From the NCBI GenBank assembly GCA_027030285.1, contig JALVFC010000324.1:1-9347 (forward strand): a stretch of 9,347 nucleotides of DNA, in the 5' to 3' direction. The notes beneath the pieces were generated by a model. That model was given only the letters and a program-made list of their open reading frames with translations, was not told the origin of the DNA and searched no databases. The first letter of the stretch is position 1. Every line of letters starts with the position of its first letter. A program made the position numbers and the translations under genes. This document shows, in pieces, positions 1 to 8,100 of the stretch. The DNA is from Thiotrichaceae bacterium. GTDB taxonomy: Bacteria > Pseudomonadota > Gammaproteobacteria > Thiotrichales > Thiotrichaceae.

Positions 1-117
1 GTAAGTAAGACCAGCAGTGATCAGCATGGTGAGTAAAACGACTCCCAGTGTTTTAAGGCAGCCCGAACCTTGTGGGTCTGGGGGTGTAGGGGGTGTTGCA
101 GGTTGTGTGCCAGCCAT
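1..117 (-). CDS. 5' end of a membrane protein gene (partial, runs off the left edge)
   Basis: Reading leftwards from an ATG at 117, the frame stays open to the window edge (39 codons). The visible N-terminus is rich in proline, threonine and glutamine over residues 2-18. A hydrophobic stretch follows at about residues 22-38 (LKTLGVVLLTMLITAG), which looks like a single N-terminal membrane anchor after a short cytoplasmic Pro-rich tail. An AGGA sequence lies about 11 bases upstream of the ATG, and an extended -10-like element lies further upstream. The arrangement recalls anchored proteins such as the DUF4230 group, but too little is present to assign a family. The gene is divergent from the OsmC-like gene. 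Confidence 0.6.
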   Translation of the reverse strand, partial: MAGTQPATPPTPPDPQGSGCLKTLGVVLLTMLITAGLTY

Positions 118-152
118 AACAGAGTATTCCTGAGGTAGTATTCTTGAAGACA

Positions 153-161
153 AGTATATCA
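153..161 (-). promoter_or_regulatory. Candidate extended -10 promoter for the left-edge gene
   Basis: On the minus strand this reads TGATATACT. It matches an extended -10 (TG, one base, then TATACT, one base off TATAAT) and lies about 35 bases before the ATG at 117. No good -35 hexamer is seen at the expected distance, which is tolerated for extended -10 promoters. This is inferred from the motif only. Confidence 0.35.
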
Positions 162-183
162 AACAACTTGTAATCTCACGGAT

Positions 184-194
184 GTCTATTAGAC
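184..194. promoter_or_regulatory. Perfect 11-base palindrome in a divergent intergenic region
   Basis: GTCTATTAGAC is a perfect inverted repeat (GTCTA, T, TAGAC). It lies midway in the 195-base gap between the left-edge gene and the OsmC-like gene. The position suits a regulator binding site acting on one or both divergent genes. No regulator gene is adjacent and no second copy was noticed, so the role is only a suggestion. Confidence 0.25.
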
Positions 195-312
195 TTATGA
201 GTAGTTCTTTGTGACGGGTTTGGGTGTTTCAATTTTCTTCGAATTATCCCGATCATGCATCACACAACAACAAATCACACCAAATTAACGATTCACTACG
301 GAAAACATCTCT

Positions 313-687
313 ATGAAAGTTCACCTGAAAGAACAAACAGAAATCCACCTCTCAGACCTGGGGGGCGACGGCTTTGAGCAAACGCTGGAGCGTGAAGGAC
401 TCTATTACGGCGCGATTGCCATGTTTGTGACCTCATTGGGAAGGTGTACTTTTGCAGTGCTTGATAACTATGCATTACGACTGGATATGGAGTCGAGTGA
501 TATTACCATGCAACTCAACTGGGAGTTTAATCACGAACCGACCACGATTAGCCAGATTGATATGAAAATAAAATGGCCTGCACTGCCAGAGAACAGATTA
601 AAAGCCGTACAGCGTGCATCTCACAAGTGTACGATTCATAACACAATTAAAAACTGTGTAGATATCTCGGTAACAGTGGAAAATTAA
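313..687 (+). CDS. OsmC-like family protein
   Basis: The product has 124 residues with the compact layout of small OsmC/Ohr-family proteins. A helix carries the first cysteine in the context MFVTSLGRCTF (Cys45), a strand region follows (about 63-90), and a second helix carries Cys106 in SHKCTIHNTI. The 61-residue spacing is close to that of the two redox cysteines of Ohr/OsmC peroxidases, so a thiol peroxidase role against organic hydroperoxides is possible. The family also includes members of unknown function, and a third cysteine (Cys115) is present. The N-terminus is shorter than in Ohr but fits a distinct short subgroup. The ribosome site is weak (GGA about 10 bases before the ATG). The next gene begins 15 bases after its stop, so the two are probably cotranscribed. 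Family is fairly sure; substrate is unknown. Confidence 0.8.
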   Translation: MKVHLKEQTEIHLSDLGGDGFEQTLEREGLYYGAIAMFVTSLGRCTFAVLDNYALRLDMESSDITMQLNWEFNHEPTTISQIDMKIKWPALPENRLKAVQRASHKCTIHNTIKNCVDISVTVEN

Positions 688-702
688 CAGAAGGTAGCAA
701 TC

Positions 703-1071
703 ATGTCCCAGCTCAAATCAAGTGAACACTCACCCCCTCTGGCCAATACACTTGAAGTCGAGCCCGGTCAGCCACTGTGGAAGCGTGTGCCTACAAAGGA
801 CGAGCAGGGAAATTACCTTGGTGACTTTATGATCATTATCCCAAAACTCAATAAACAGGGAAAGCACACAATCAGCCAGACCATAAACAGGATTGGACAG
901 GTCTTGCAGTATTATGAAGAAGCCGTAGCCTTTGCCGACCTGAATATGAAAACCAATGTACTATGGATCTCCGTTAAGCCAGCCCAGGCAATGTGTATCG
1001 AGATTTCATCGGCGATTATTACACATGTACCAGGAGCCAAGCTGGTGGGCGAGCACCCAGATTTTGTCTAA
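703..1071 (+). CDS. Small conserved-type protein of unknown function
   Basis: The product has 122 residues and looks cytoplasmic and globular, with no signal peptide or membrane segment. It has a polar N-terminal tail (1-20), a hydrophobic strand (DFMIIIPKLN, about 41-50), a helix (57-72) and a C-terminal block in which LWISVKPAQAMCIEISSAI (87-105) is the most distinctive part. I have a weak impression of similar short uncharacterised proteobacterial proteins but can name no family. A good ribosome site (AGAAGG) lies 8 bases before the ATG. It sits 15 bases after the OsmC-like gene, which suggests one transcript and perhaps a linked redox or stress role; that link is inference only. Its stop codon abuts IS66-derived sequence, so the natural 3' flank has been replaced. 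Confidence 0.75.
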   Translation: MSQLKSSEHSPPLANTLEVEPGQPLWKRVPTKDEQGNYLGDFMIIIPKLNKQGKHTISQTINRIGQVLQYYEEAVAFADLNMKTNVLWISVKPAQAMCIEISSAIITHVPGAKLVGEHPDFV

Positions 1072-1072
1072 A

Positions 1073-1416
1073 GATAATTGTAACTACTTAATCTGCCTCA
1101 AGCAGTGGGAATACCTGACCAGCTATTGCCAATGGGGAGACTTGCATATTAGCAATGTGCTGGCAGAAAGCGCTATCCTCCCCTTTGCCGTGGATCGCAA
1201 GGCATGGCTGTTTGCTGACACGCCGCAGGGTGCATGTGCCAGTGCCACCTGTTATTCATTGATAGAAACCGCCAAAGTAAATGAGCTGGAGCTGGATCCG
1301 TATGCTATATCCACTATCTACTGGAACACGTTGTTACGGCTGATTCGCTGGAGAAGTGGGAGGCTCTTCTGCCATGGAATGTGCCTCTGGCGAAAATTCA
1401 AGTAATGGGGAGGTAG
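1073..1416 (+). pseudogene. IS66-family transposase relic (C-terminal part, frameshifted)
   Basis: Translation in frame 2 from about 1073 gives a recognisable IS66 transposase C-terminus. It includes LKQWEYLTSYCQWGDLHISN, then a match to the family's NxxAExAIxPFxxxRKxWLF block (here LAESAILPFAVDRKAWLF), then ASATCYSLIETAKVN. At about 1306 the similarity jumps to frame 1, where YIHYLLEH and ADSLEKWEALLPWNV continue to a stop at 1414-1416. A single lost base at that point explains the shift. There is no start codon or N-terminal catalytic part; only about 110 residues of a roughly 500-residue protein remain. The frame-2 ATG at 956 lies inside the preceding gene and is not a real start. The relic encodes no working transposase. 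Confidence 0.88.
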
Positions 1417-1436
1417 GCAGGTTTAAGCGCGCTTAC
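1417..1436 (+). repeat. Probable right terminal inverted repeat of the IS66 relic
   Basis: The segment ends in CGCTTAC, whose complement GTAAGCG is the usual outer end of IS66-family elements. It lies immediately after the transposase relic stop, as expected for the right end. The left end is not present in the window, so neither repeat pairing nor an 8-base target duplication can be confirmed. Confidence 0.5.
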
Positions 1437-1479
1437 TTTGAACGTAAGAGGTGAGGCTCCCTCATCGTCACCCCCTACG

Positions 1480-2199
1480 CTACAAGTCACCTTTATCACT
1501 GTCTTTATTGTAATTCATGACCTCTTCCTGGCATTTTTTTAGCAGCTCATTCGTTACTTGAAGCTTAGACTCTGCATCAATCAGGCTGGCTTTATACCGG
1601 TCATTCGTTTGCACAGTTTGAGTATATTTGTTCTCTAGCTTTTTATAATCTGTTGTTAGCTCTTCCAGCTGGCGAGTGATTTTTTGAACTACTTTTTCAT
1701 ACTCTTTATTGGCTTTCTCAAGTTCTATTTGTTTCGAAGTGACTATTTTGTCAGTGTCATTCGCTTTATTAGAGTTTATGAGAACCTGAGAATCAGAAGT
1801 GTTATGACGCGATTCGACTTCTGACAGCTTGCTGACCATATCATCCAAGCGGGAATTTTTATCGAACAATTCGGTTTTAGCCTGGTCTAGCTGTTCTTGT
1901 AGCTGTGATAATTGGGCATTTTTTAGTTTCAATTCCTGGCTTGATAATTCAGCAGCGCGGTTCATGCGCGATAACCTGGACTGGATCTGGTGATACCTTG
2001 CCTGGAATATCTTGCCTTGCTTGTTCTGATTGTTTAATGACTGATTCACATATTCAAGGTCAGTAAAGCGTTTTCGCCATCGCTTTTCTATGATTGCAAG
2101 CTTTTTGCGGTTATCGCCCCTGACAAACCAGCCGATTGCTCCACCCAGTAGCAAGGTGGCTATCAGACATAACCAGAGTTGTGAATACAGGTAACTCAT
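1480..2199 (-). CDS. Inner-membrane-anchored coiled-coil protein
   Basis: The product has 239 residues. An N-terminal hydrophobic helix (about 8-27, ending GAIGWFVRG) is followed by basic residues (RKK at 31-33, then KRWRKR), which suggests a membrane anchor. Two long heptad-rich regions follow (about 35-130 and 150-227), dominated by Leu, Gln, Glu, Lys and Asn, with a short Ser/Asn/Asp-rich break between them. No enzyme motif is seen. The ATG overlaps the stop of the upstream BON/OmpA gene by 4 bases, and AAGGA lies about 9 bases before it, inside that gene's 3' end, so translation is probably coupled. The protein may act as a scaffold or spacer partner of the OmpA-type protein in the envelope. 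The family is not recognised beyond anchor plus coiled coil. Confidence 0.8.
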   Translation of the reverse strand: MSYLYSQLWLCLIATLLLGGAIGWFVRGDNRKKLAIIEKRWRKRFTDLEYVNQSLNNQNKQGKIFQARYHQIQSRLSRMNRAAELSSQELKLKNAQLSQLQEQLDQAKTELFDKNSRLDDMVSKLSEVESRHNTSDSQVLINSNKANDTDKIVTSKQIELEKANKEYEKVVQKITRQLEELTTDYKKLENKYTQTVQTNDRYKASLIDAESKLQVTNELLKKCQEEVMNYNKDSDKGDL

Positions 2200-3323
2200 T
2201 CTTTAGGTTCCTTAAGGATTATTATTTCTATACGTCTATTCTGCTTTCTACCTTCAGCTAACACATTATCGGCAACAGGATTCGACTCTCCAAAACCCTG
2301 CGCCAGGATTCGTTCACCATCAACGCCTATCTTTATCAATATTGCTTTGACTGCTTCGGCACGTTTTTTACTCAATTTCTGGTTGAATACTGCTGATCCT
2401 TGCGAGTCCGTATAGCCATTTATTTGCAGTTTATATTTAGTACACTCCTGCAAAATTTCTCCAATATCTTTCAGTGTTTTCTGACTTTGGGGTAACATTT
2501 GAACGGATCCTGACTCAAACTTTATAGGGTGCTTCTTCAACAGACCTGTAATCTTTTGCTGGCATTGCCTGGTAACTTTATCTGCTGATTGTTCTGGTGG
2601 CTCAGCAGGTTGAGTCGCTGGTTCATCAGAAGCCACATCAGGCAACGCAGCTTCACTTTCATTATCGTCACTATTCTCTTTGGATACAGTAATATCGTTT
2701 GTTACTGAAATACCCCCCTCTAGCTGGGTGGACAAAGTAGTTATAATCTGGTCTCGCACATCAAGGTCAGGGGCAACTCCTGACAATACCAGGTGATTTT
2801 TGTTAATTTCCAGTTTGCCTTTTTGCAGCTTCTTAAGAGCTTCAAGACCTGCTTTAGTAATGACTATCCAGTTATCTGGTTCTCCAGGCTGTTCTGTAAG
2901 CTGATCCAGGATAACCTTGTCCTCAAACTCTTCCATCAGGTAACTAATGAGGTTGTGATGCGTATTTGTATCTGGAGTAAATCCCTTTACCGTGATTTTT
3001 GAGCCATCATTTATGATAGTTAGTTGGTAACCCTCTGCACTGTCATTGATAATAATCTCATCGATAACTTGACGCACACCCTCTACCTGTACAGTTTTAT
3101 CTACGTGTCCTCTAATACCCGGATCGTTCGTTGTACCACGAACTGTTATGTCCCGACCTCTTACCTCGAGTTTGACAAAGTTGTAACCAGCATTTTTTAA
3201 AGCCTGTGTGGCACGATCAGTAATATCTTTTTGTATTGCAGGAGCTGCTTTTATATATACACACCAATATCCAAGCATCAAAAATAGAAGTAGCCCGAGA
3301 AGTAATATCAGTAGTTTTTGCAT
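2196..3323 (-). CDS. Membrane-anchored BON/OmpA-C peptidoglycan-binding protein
   Basis: I place the start at ATG 3323 (375 residues). It begins directly with a strong hydrophobic anchor (3-22), whereas the open frame continues upstream to 3506 with a Cys-rich, uncharacteristic stretch. A BON domain lies at about 31-94. A second and third BON-like segment lie at about 98-140 and 155-213. An acidic and Pro-rich linker (215-250) leads to an OmpA C-terminal domain (about 257-370). Both residues that bind meso-diaminopimelate in OmpA domains are present: Asp306 in NGYTDSQG and Arg321 in LSKKRAEAV, 15 apart as usual. The closing GRKQNRRIEI motif is also intact. The protein should sit in the periplasm tethered to the membrane and grip peptidoglycan. 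The layout recalls BON-OmpA proteins such as mycobacterial OmpATb. It heads a two-gene operon with the coiled-coil protein. Confidence 0.88.
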   Translation of the reverse strand: MQKLLILLLGLLLFLMLGYWCVYIKAAPAIQKDITDRATQALKNAGYNFVKLEVRGRDITVRGTTNDPGIRGHVDKTVQVEGVRQVIDEIIINDSAEGYQLTIINDGSKITVKGFTPDTNTHHNLISYLMEEFEDKVILDQLTEQPGEPDNWIVITKAGLEALKKLQKGKLEINKNHLVLSGVAPDLDVRDQIITTLSTQLEGGISVTNDITVSKENSDDNESEAALPDVASDEPATQPAEPPEQSADKVTRQCQQKITGLLKKHPIKFESGSVQMLPQSQKTLKDIGEILQECTKYKLQINGYTDSQGSAVFNQKLSKKRAEAVKAILIKIGVDGERILAQGFGESNPVADNVLAEGRKQNRRIEIIILKEPKE

Positions 3324-3535
3324 GGATGTCTTTGCCCTGCAGAGATACAAACGGAATAATTTAATGATGCTGGTTAAGTACCCGACGGCTGTCCGAGAAC
3401 AAGAGAAGCTATTAGAAATTTGCTGCTTCCTGTGCTCACAACCTCTCAGATCATTAAAACATGGTGATGGACATCCCCATACGGTAAATGTATGGTTGAT
3501 TTCCAAACTTAAATATATGTTTTTTTTGGTAGGTA
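3324..3535. other. Intergenic stretch upstream of the BON/OmpA gene; no confident gene
   Basis: This region lies between divergent genes. The minus-strand frame open here is an upstream continuation of the BON/OmpA frame but has no protein-like features. The plus-strand frame across 3208-3555 is the complement of that gene. A run of eight T occurs at 3520-3527. No promoter with both hexamers could be identified on either strand, though promoters for both directions should lie here. Confidence 0.5.
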
Positions 3536-3634
3536 ATGAACCAGATAGGGACTAATAACGACTATTGGCGAGATAGCTCCGATTACTGGAAGAAGCAGCG
3601 TCGAAAACCGTCGGTTTATCCTTTTAGAAACTAA
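3536..3634 (+). CDS. Possible 32-residue small protein
   Basis: An ATG at 3536 opens a 33-codon frame. The product is polar and charged, with two DYW motifs (NNDYWRDSSDYWKKQRRK) and a basic C-terminal half ending VYPFRN. GGTAGG lies just before the ATG and could serve as a weak ribosome site. The frame ends 33 bases before the SH3b gene, so it could be a leader gene on the same transcript. There is no signal peptide or membrane segment. The aromatic and charged composition is unlike random noncoding sequence, but the length is too short to be sure. It could equally be 5' untranslated sequence of the SH3b gene. Confidence 0.35.
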   Translation: MNQIGTNNDYWRDSSDYWKKQRRKPSVYPFRN

Positions 3635-3667
3635 TTTCCATACTAACTTAAGAATGAGGGTTGAATA

Positions 3668-4357
3668 ATGATAGTGAACAAGTTACTAGCAGTTGGTTTA
3701 TTAATAGCAAGCTTGAATACAGTTGTCATCGCAAATACTGAAGCTCAGCCTGTATTTAAAGTAGCACATATAAACTCAGTAGGCGTACTGAATGTAAGAA
3801 AAAAACCCGCTGCCAACTCAAAGGTCATTTTGCAACTTCCAGCTGATTCCAGCTGGATCCTTAAACGTACCGCTGAACACTCCGGAAGGTGGCAAAAAGT
3901 TGTCTGGGGGGTCAAGGAAGGATGGGTTTATGATTATTATCTGGATGCTGATAACCAGGCTAGCCAGCAGCTTGAGGAATACCAGCAATGCGTTGCCAAT
4001 AATCCCGGTAATTCGCTATGTTGTGGCTATAAGAGCACATCTGTAGGCAGAAACAGGTCAGGGAAAACACCTCCTATTAAGACATTTATGGTAATTAATG
4101 TTGCAACTGGGCAAAGCCTCAATGTACGTGAGCATGGGAGTGTTACTGCAAGAAAAGTTACGACCATTCCACACAATGCGGTTGGTATCGTAAAATTCCC
4201 GGGAAAGCAGGTGAAAAGCAGAAACGTTGTGTGGCAAAAAATCCGCTGGAATGGTAAAGATGGCTGGGTTAATGCTGCCTATTTGAAATATGACCCGATT
4301 ATTTCTGACTACAGAAATATTGTTCAGGATCTTTGTTCGGCTCAGGTTGCTTTGTAA
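3668..4357 (+). CDS. Secreted protein with two SH3b-like domains
   Basis: The product has 229 residues. An N-terminal signal peptide (about 1-22, KLLAVGLLIASLNTVVIA) directs export to the periplasm. Two bacterial SH3-like domains follow. The first spans about 29-92, with LNVRKKP near its start and GWVYDYYL at its end. The second spans about 139-206, with LNVREHGS and GWVNAAYL in the same places. The linker between them holds Cys108, Cys118 and Cys119, and Cys223 lies near the C-terminus, so disulfides are possible. SH3b domains commonly bind cell-wall peptides or ligands; no hydrolase domain is attached, so a binding or adaptor role is likely. GAGGG lies 7 bases before the ATG. The gene is divergent from the BON/OmpA operon and ends just before a hairpin. 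Confidence 0.85.
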   Translation: MIVNKLLAVGLLIASLNTVVIANTEAQPVFKVAHINSVGVLNVRKKPAANSKVILQLPADSSWILKRTAEHSGRWQKVVWGVKEGWVYDYYLDADNQASQQLEEYQQCVANNPGNSLCCGYKSTSVGRNRSGKTPPIKTFMVINVATGQSLNVREHGSVTARKVTTIPHNAVGIVKFPGKQVKSRNVVWQKIRWNGKDGWVNAAYLKYDPIISDYRNIVQDLCSAQVAL

Positions 4358-4366
4358 AGTTATAAT

Positions 4367-4402
4367 AAGCTTCGGAGTTCAAGTCCTTGAACTTCGAGGC
4401 TT
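4367..4402 (+). terminator. Hairpin terminator after the SH3b gene
   Basis: Arms 4367-4383 and 4386-4402 pair along 17 positions as plus-strand RNA, with only two G-U wobbles. The innermost pairs probably open to give a small loop. On the minus strand the two wobbles become A-C mismatches, so the hairpin favours plus-strand transcription. It starts 9 bases after the SH3b stop. The following T tract is short and broken (TTTAAATTCT), so termination may be partial, or the hairpin may protect the mRNA 3' end. Confidence 0.65.
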
Positions 4403-4524
4403 TAAATTCTACTGGCGGAAAATAAACAACCTCCGCATGGCGACTAAAGTTCTACGTCCAGTTACTTTACCTCTCTTATCACGTAGTTATTGCCATTTTA
4501 ATGAGTTTACCGAAGTAACAAAAG

Positions 4525-5019
4525 CTATCCCTTATTCCCGGGCACATAGTCTTTTGTTCTGATAGCTACAACACAGGTTATTTGCGTGCATAATCTGCCG
4601 TCTTTTGTAAAGTAGGCGTAATCAAAACTTGGTGTACTGCGACCTCTTTTTGATAGTTCCTTTCTAATGCTCTCTTCTTTTTCTGCCGGAAAGTCAAAAC
4701 GCAGTTCAAGGTCAGTTGAGCCTGGCGCGATAAAGTCAACGCTCAGATGTCGAGTCCAGACTGAATAGCCGGGAAATACACGCGCACAGGCAAGTGGTGC
4801 AATAGGGTCAGCTAATGAAGCCTGAAACCCTCCAAACATACTATCCCCCATATTTTTGGAAATCCAGGTTAGGGGCAGAAGAATACGAATTTTTCGCCAG
4901 TTATTATCAAGTTGGAGTACCCTGATACGCATTAGCCACCAGGGCGGATACCATTCAAGACGCTTTGATTCAGGCAACCAGCTGAAATATTTTTGGGATA
5001 GGCTAATCGGGTTTGACAT
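4525..5019 (-). CDS. DUF4442-type (hotdog fold) protein
   Basis: From ATG 5019 the product has 164 residues; an in-frame GTG at 5031 would add four. I prefer the ATG because GGA lies about 6 bases before it. The pattern fits DUF4442 proteins, relatives of hotdog-fold thioesterases. YPPWWLMRIRVLQLDNNWRK gives the first strands. A helix region NMGDSMFGGFQASLADP (56-72) replaces the usual hotdog helix. WTRHLSVDFIAPGSTDLELRF (88-108) gives the central strands, and a final strand region lies at 142-154. The family is predicted to act on acyl-CoA or acyl-carrier thioesters, but no function is proven and no classical catalytic Asp/Glu can be assigned here. It has no signal peptide, so it is cytoplasmic. 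It is divergent from the PASTA/PKD gene and convergent with the SH3b gene. Confidence 0.75.
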   Translation of the reverse strand: MSNPISLSQKYFSWLPESKRLEWYPPWWLMRIRVLQLDNNWRKIRILLPLTWISKNMGDSMFGGFQASLADPIAPLACARVFPGYSVWTRHLSVDFIAPGSTDLELRFDFPAEKEESIRKELSKRGRSTPSFDYAYFTKDGRLCTQITCVVAIRTKDYVPGNKG

Positions 5020-5127
5020 GATTTTCCGCACCTGTAAGACCTGCGAGGCAGAGCAGGGGACTGCTTCAGTAAATCTTGATATACTCCTGCTCTATAAATT
5101 AATCACTGACGTATAGTATAGGGCGGC

Positions 5128-8100
5128 ATGTTTAAAAGTAATAACAAATTTAAGCACTTTGTTTTTCTGATTCTCTACATTTTGATCTCCCAGTTTGTAG
5201 TGGCTGAAGACAGTGCGCAAACTGATAAACCTATATGGGCAGGAATGAAAACTAATGCTCCAGCTACGGATAATACTGATTCAGGTTTTGCTGCCCCCCC
5301 CCCAGAAAGTACATCGACTGTGCAAGCTGAAAAACTTAGCGCGACAATTATTGCCAGTCAGCTAAATGTTCCTAAAGGTGAACCTGTTACCTTTACTCTG
5401 CAAACAAATGCTTCAGATGTTCGTTATTACTGGATCAGTGAAGGTCAAAAAGGATCCAAAAAACAATTTGTTGTTGATACCTCAGTACTTGAAGCCGGTA
5501 AACATAGGGTGAGAGCCACTGTAACCAACAAACTACGCCAGCAAGCTCACGCATCACTATTTTTTAATGTATCAGCCCCTGCTGCAGTCGTAGCTGCCCC
5601 GGACTCTGATAACTCTAAAAATCCTGCTACAGTCATAGAGCTGCCTGCAGCCACTGCAGGTACGTCTCAAGCTGATGTGCCTGCTTCTCCAACATCTGAT
5701 AATGATCAAACGGATTACAATAAAAAAAGTGACACCAGCAAGCATGACGCAATAACTGAGCCAGATAAGCCGGATGAACTGCCTGCTGCTACAGAGTCAG
5801 ATAAAACAACAGATGACGAAACAGAATCTGTCTCACTGCAAATAAAGCCTGATCAGTTAAGTATTAAACCAGGTGATGATGCCACGTTTACCTCAAGCTT
5901 CTCACAAGCCGATGGTTATCGTTTACGATGGAAGTTCACCGACAAAAGAGGGATCAACGATACCTTTGTTATTTCATCAGTTAACCTGTTACCTGGCATC
6001 TATGAGGTGCACTTGACTGCTATAGATGCCAATGACAAGGAATATAAAGCTCAGGCTACATTGACTATTACAGATAAAAGCAGCACGACAGTAACTGTTC
6101 CTGATGTGTCTGGTCTTGATATTGACGCTGCGACGGCGTTACTTCAGCAACAGGGTCTTTTGCCTGGTGAGGTATCGCAACAGGAAACCGCAACAGGTAA
6201 TGGACTTGTTCTGGAGCAACGCCCTAAAGCTGGTGAGCAACTGGAAAAAGGGCAGGGCGTAGATCTCGTCATCAGTATTCCTCCCGCAATTGTTATAACT
6301 CCCAACCTACTTGGCAGAAAGCTGGAAAATGCTCGCAAGGAGTTATCTACAGCAGGTCTGACTGTCGGTCAGGTTTCTGAAAAAGTAGACGATAACGCAA
6401 TTGGACTGGTGCTAGAGCAAAACATCCCGGCTGATACTGAGATCAAGCGAGGATCCAGTGTTGACCTGGTGATTGGTAAAGCAGCACCTAAACCACTGAG
6501 CGTGAGTATCAACCCGGTTTCTGCGATAGCTGAAGCGGGCACAGTTGCTGAATTTAACGCAATTATCGTCGATCCAGAGATTGACAATAATCTTACGTTT
6601 TTCTGGAAAACCGGTGATTTAAGCAGTTCCGATAAAACATTTAAAATTGATACCAGAAAACTTGCTGTCGGCGAACACAGCATAGAGCTAACCGTAAAAG
6701 ATTCAGATGAAAGAACAGCTGAAGCTACCGCCACGCTAGAAATCACCCCAGAAACTGCAACTATTCCTGACATACATGGCAAATCATTGGCAGATGCACA
6801 AGAAATACTCAAGCAAGCGGGTTTCAAGGTTAATATTGCCAGGCGTCAGCCAGCCAATGTTAGCGAAGAGCAAATTCTTCAACAAACGCCCAAAGCAGGG
6901 GAGAAAGCCGTAATTGGCTCAACTATTCAATTGACACTCGCTATACCTCAGACAGTTGAATCAACATCACTTTCCTTGTCGGTTGATCATCCTGAAATAA
7001 AGTTGGGTGAAAGCGTAATCTTTAAAACAGAACTTGATCCAATACCTGAAGACAAAGAAATACATTATGTCTACTCAATTAACTCCGCAAAGAAAGCCAA
7101 TGTCCAACCGACACTTGAATGGAAACCTGAGAAGGAAGGTATTTACAGTGTCTCCGTCACGGCTTTTAGTGAATCGGGCATCCTTGCGAAATCAGAGGCT
7201 GTCACGGTAACAGTTGCGCCAAAATGGGAATTGCCCGTAGCAAAGATTGTTCCTGAAATGCAAGTCATCCATCAGGGTGAAAAGGCAGAGTTTATTAGTA
7301 CATCAACCTATGATCTGAATACCACATTGAGTTATGACTGGTCATCAGACACATCACATGGTGGCAGTAAAAAGCAGTTTGTTTTTGATACATCCGATAT
7401 CACACCAGGATCCTATAACGTACAATTAACAATAACTGATAAACAGGGTAATACATCAATAGCAAACGCCATGCTGGTGGTGCAGGCGGAAGTTGGTAAG
7501 ACTACGTCCAGTAGCACAGGGCAGGGCGGTGAAAAAAATCCCTCTGATAACACAGCAACACCGCTGGATACTTCTACAAATGTAGCGGACTCTGATACAG
7601 GTGATGTGCAAATTCATTTGAGCACAAGCAGGAAGTTTGTCAGCACCAATACCAAACTACAAATCAAGGCAATCAGCAATAAACCACTGCAGAATGCCTA
7701 TTATTATTTTGAACCTGGTGATGGACAAAATACACAATGGTTATCACAGAGTGAACTCACTCACTCCTATAGTGAATTTGGAACGTATCTGGTTCGTGCT
7801 GCGGTAAAGCAGGGCGACAAAGTGTATTACTCTGACAGTGTCACTATTTGGGTATGGTCACCACTGGTTTTAGTGCTAACGGCTGGTATTGGTTTATTTG
7901 CCTATTTATTTATGTGGTGGTGGACTAAAAGGATTCCAGCGCCAAATAAGCCGATAGACATTCCTCTTGCTGAAGATGCTTCCACTAGAAAACCGGAAGT
8001 AGTAGAAGAACAAATACCACTGAAAGGTGACGAGAACGATATTGTTACCGAGCCCAGGGAAGCAGAAAAGGAACGCACGGTAGGATCTATATTAAAACGT

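Noticed and set aside
956..1405. 149-residue plus-strand frame as an intact gene
   Set aside because: Its first 38 codons are the gene at 703-1071 read in another frame, and the rest is the IS66 transposase relic, which itself shifts frame near 1306.
1432..1448. CTTAC and GTAAG facing each other across 7 bases, as if two IS66 ends abut
   Set aside because: The second copy does not continue with the expected GTAAGCG, and the spacing is not the usual 8-base target duplication. It is probably chance.
1450..1472. GGTGA / TCACC inverted repeat downstream of the coiled-coil gene as its terminator
   Set aside because: The stem is short, the loop long, and no T run follows on the minus strand.
4452..4486. 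CTACGT / ACGTAG inverted repeat between the SH3b and DUF4442 genes
   Set aside because: The arms are only 6 bases with a 23-base loop and no T tract; not convincing as a terminator or operator.
6144..6827. Two minus-strand frames (6144-6338 and 6369-6827)
   Set aside because: They lie fully antisense to clear PASTA and PKD coding sequence and have Ser/Cys/Pro-rich compositions typical of shadow frames.
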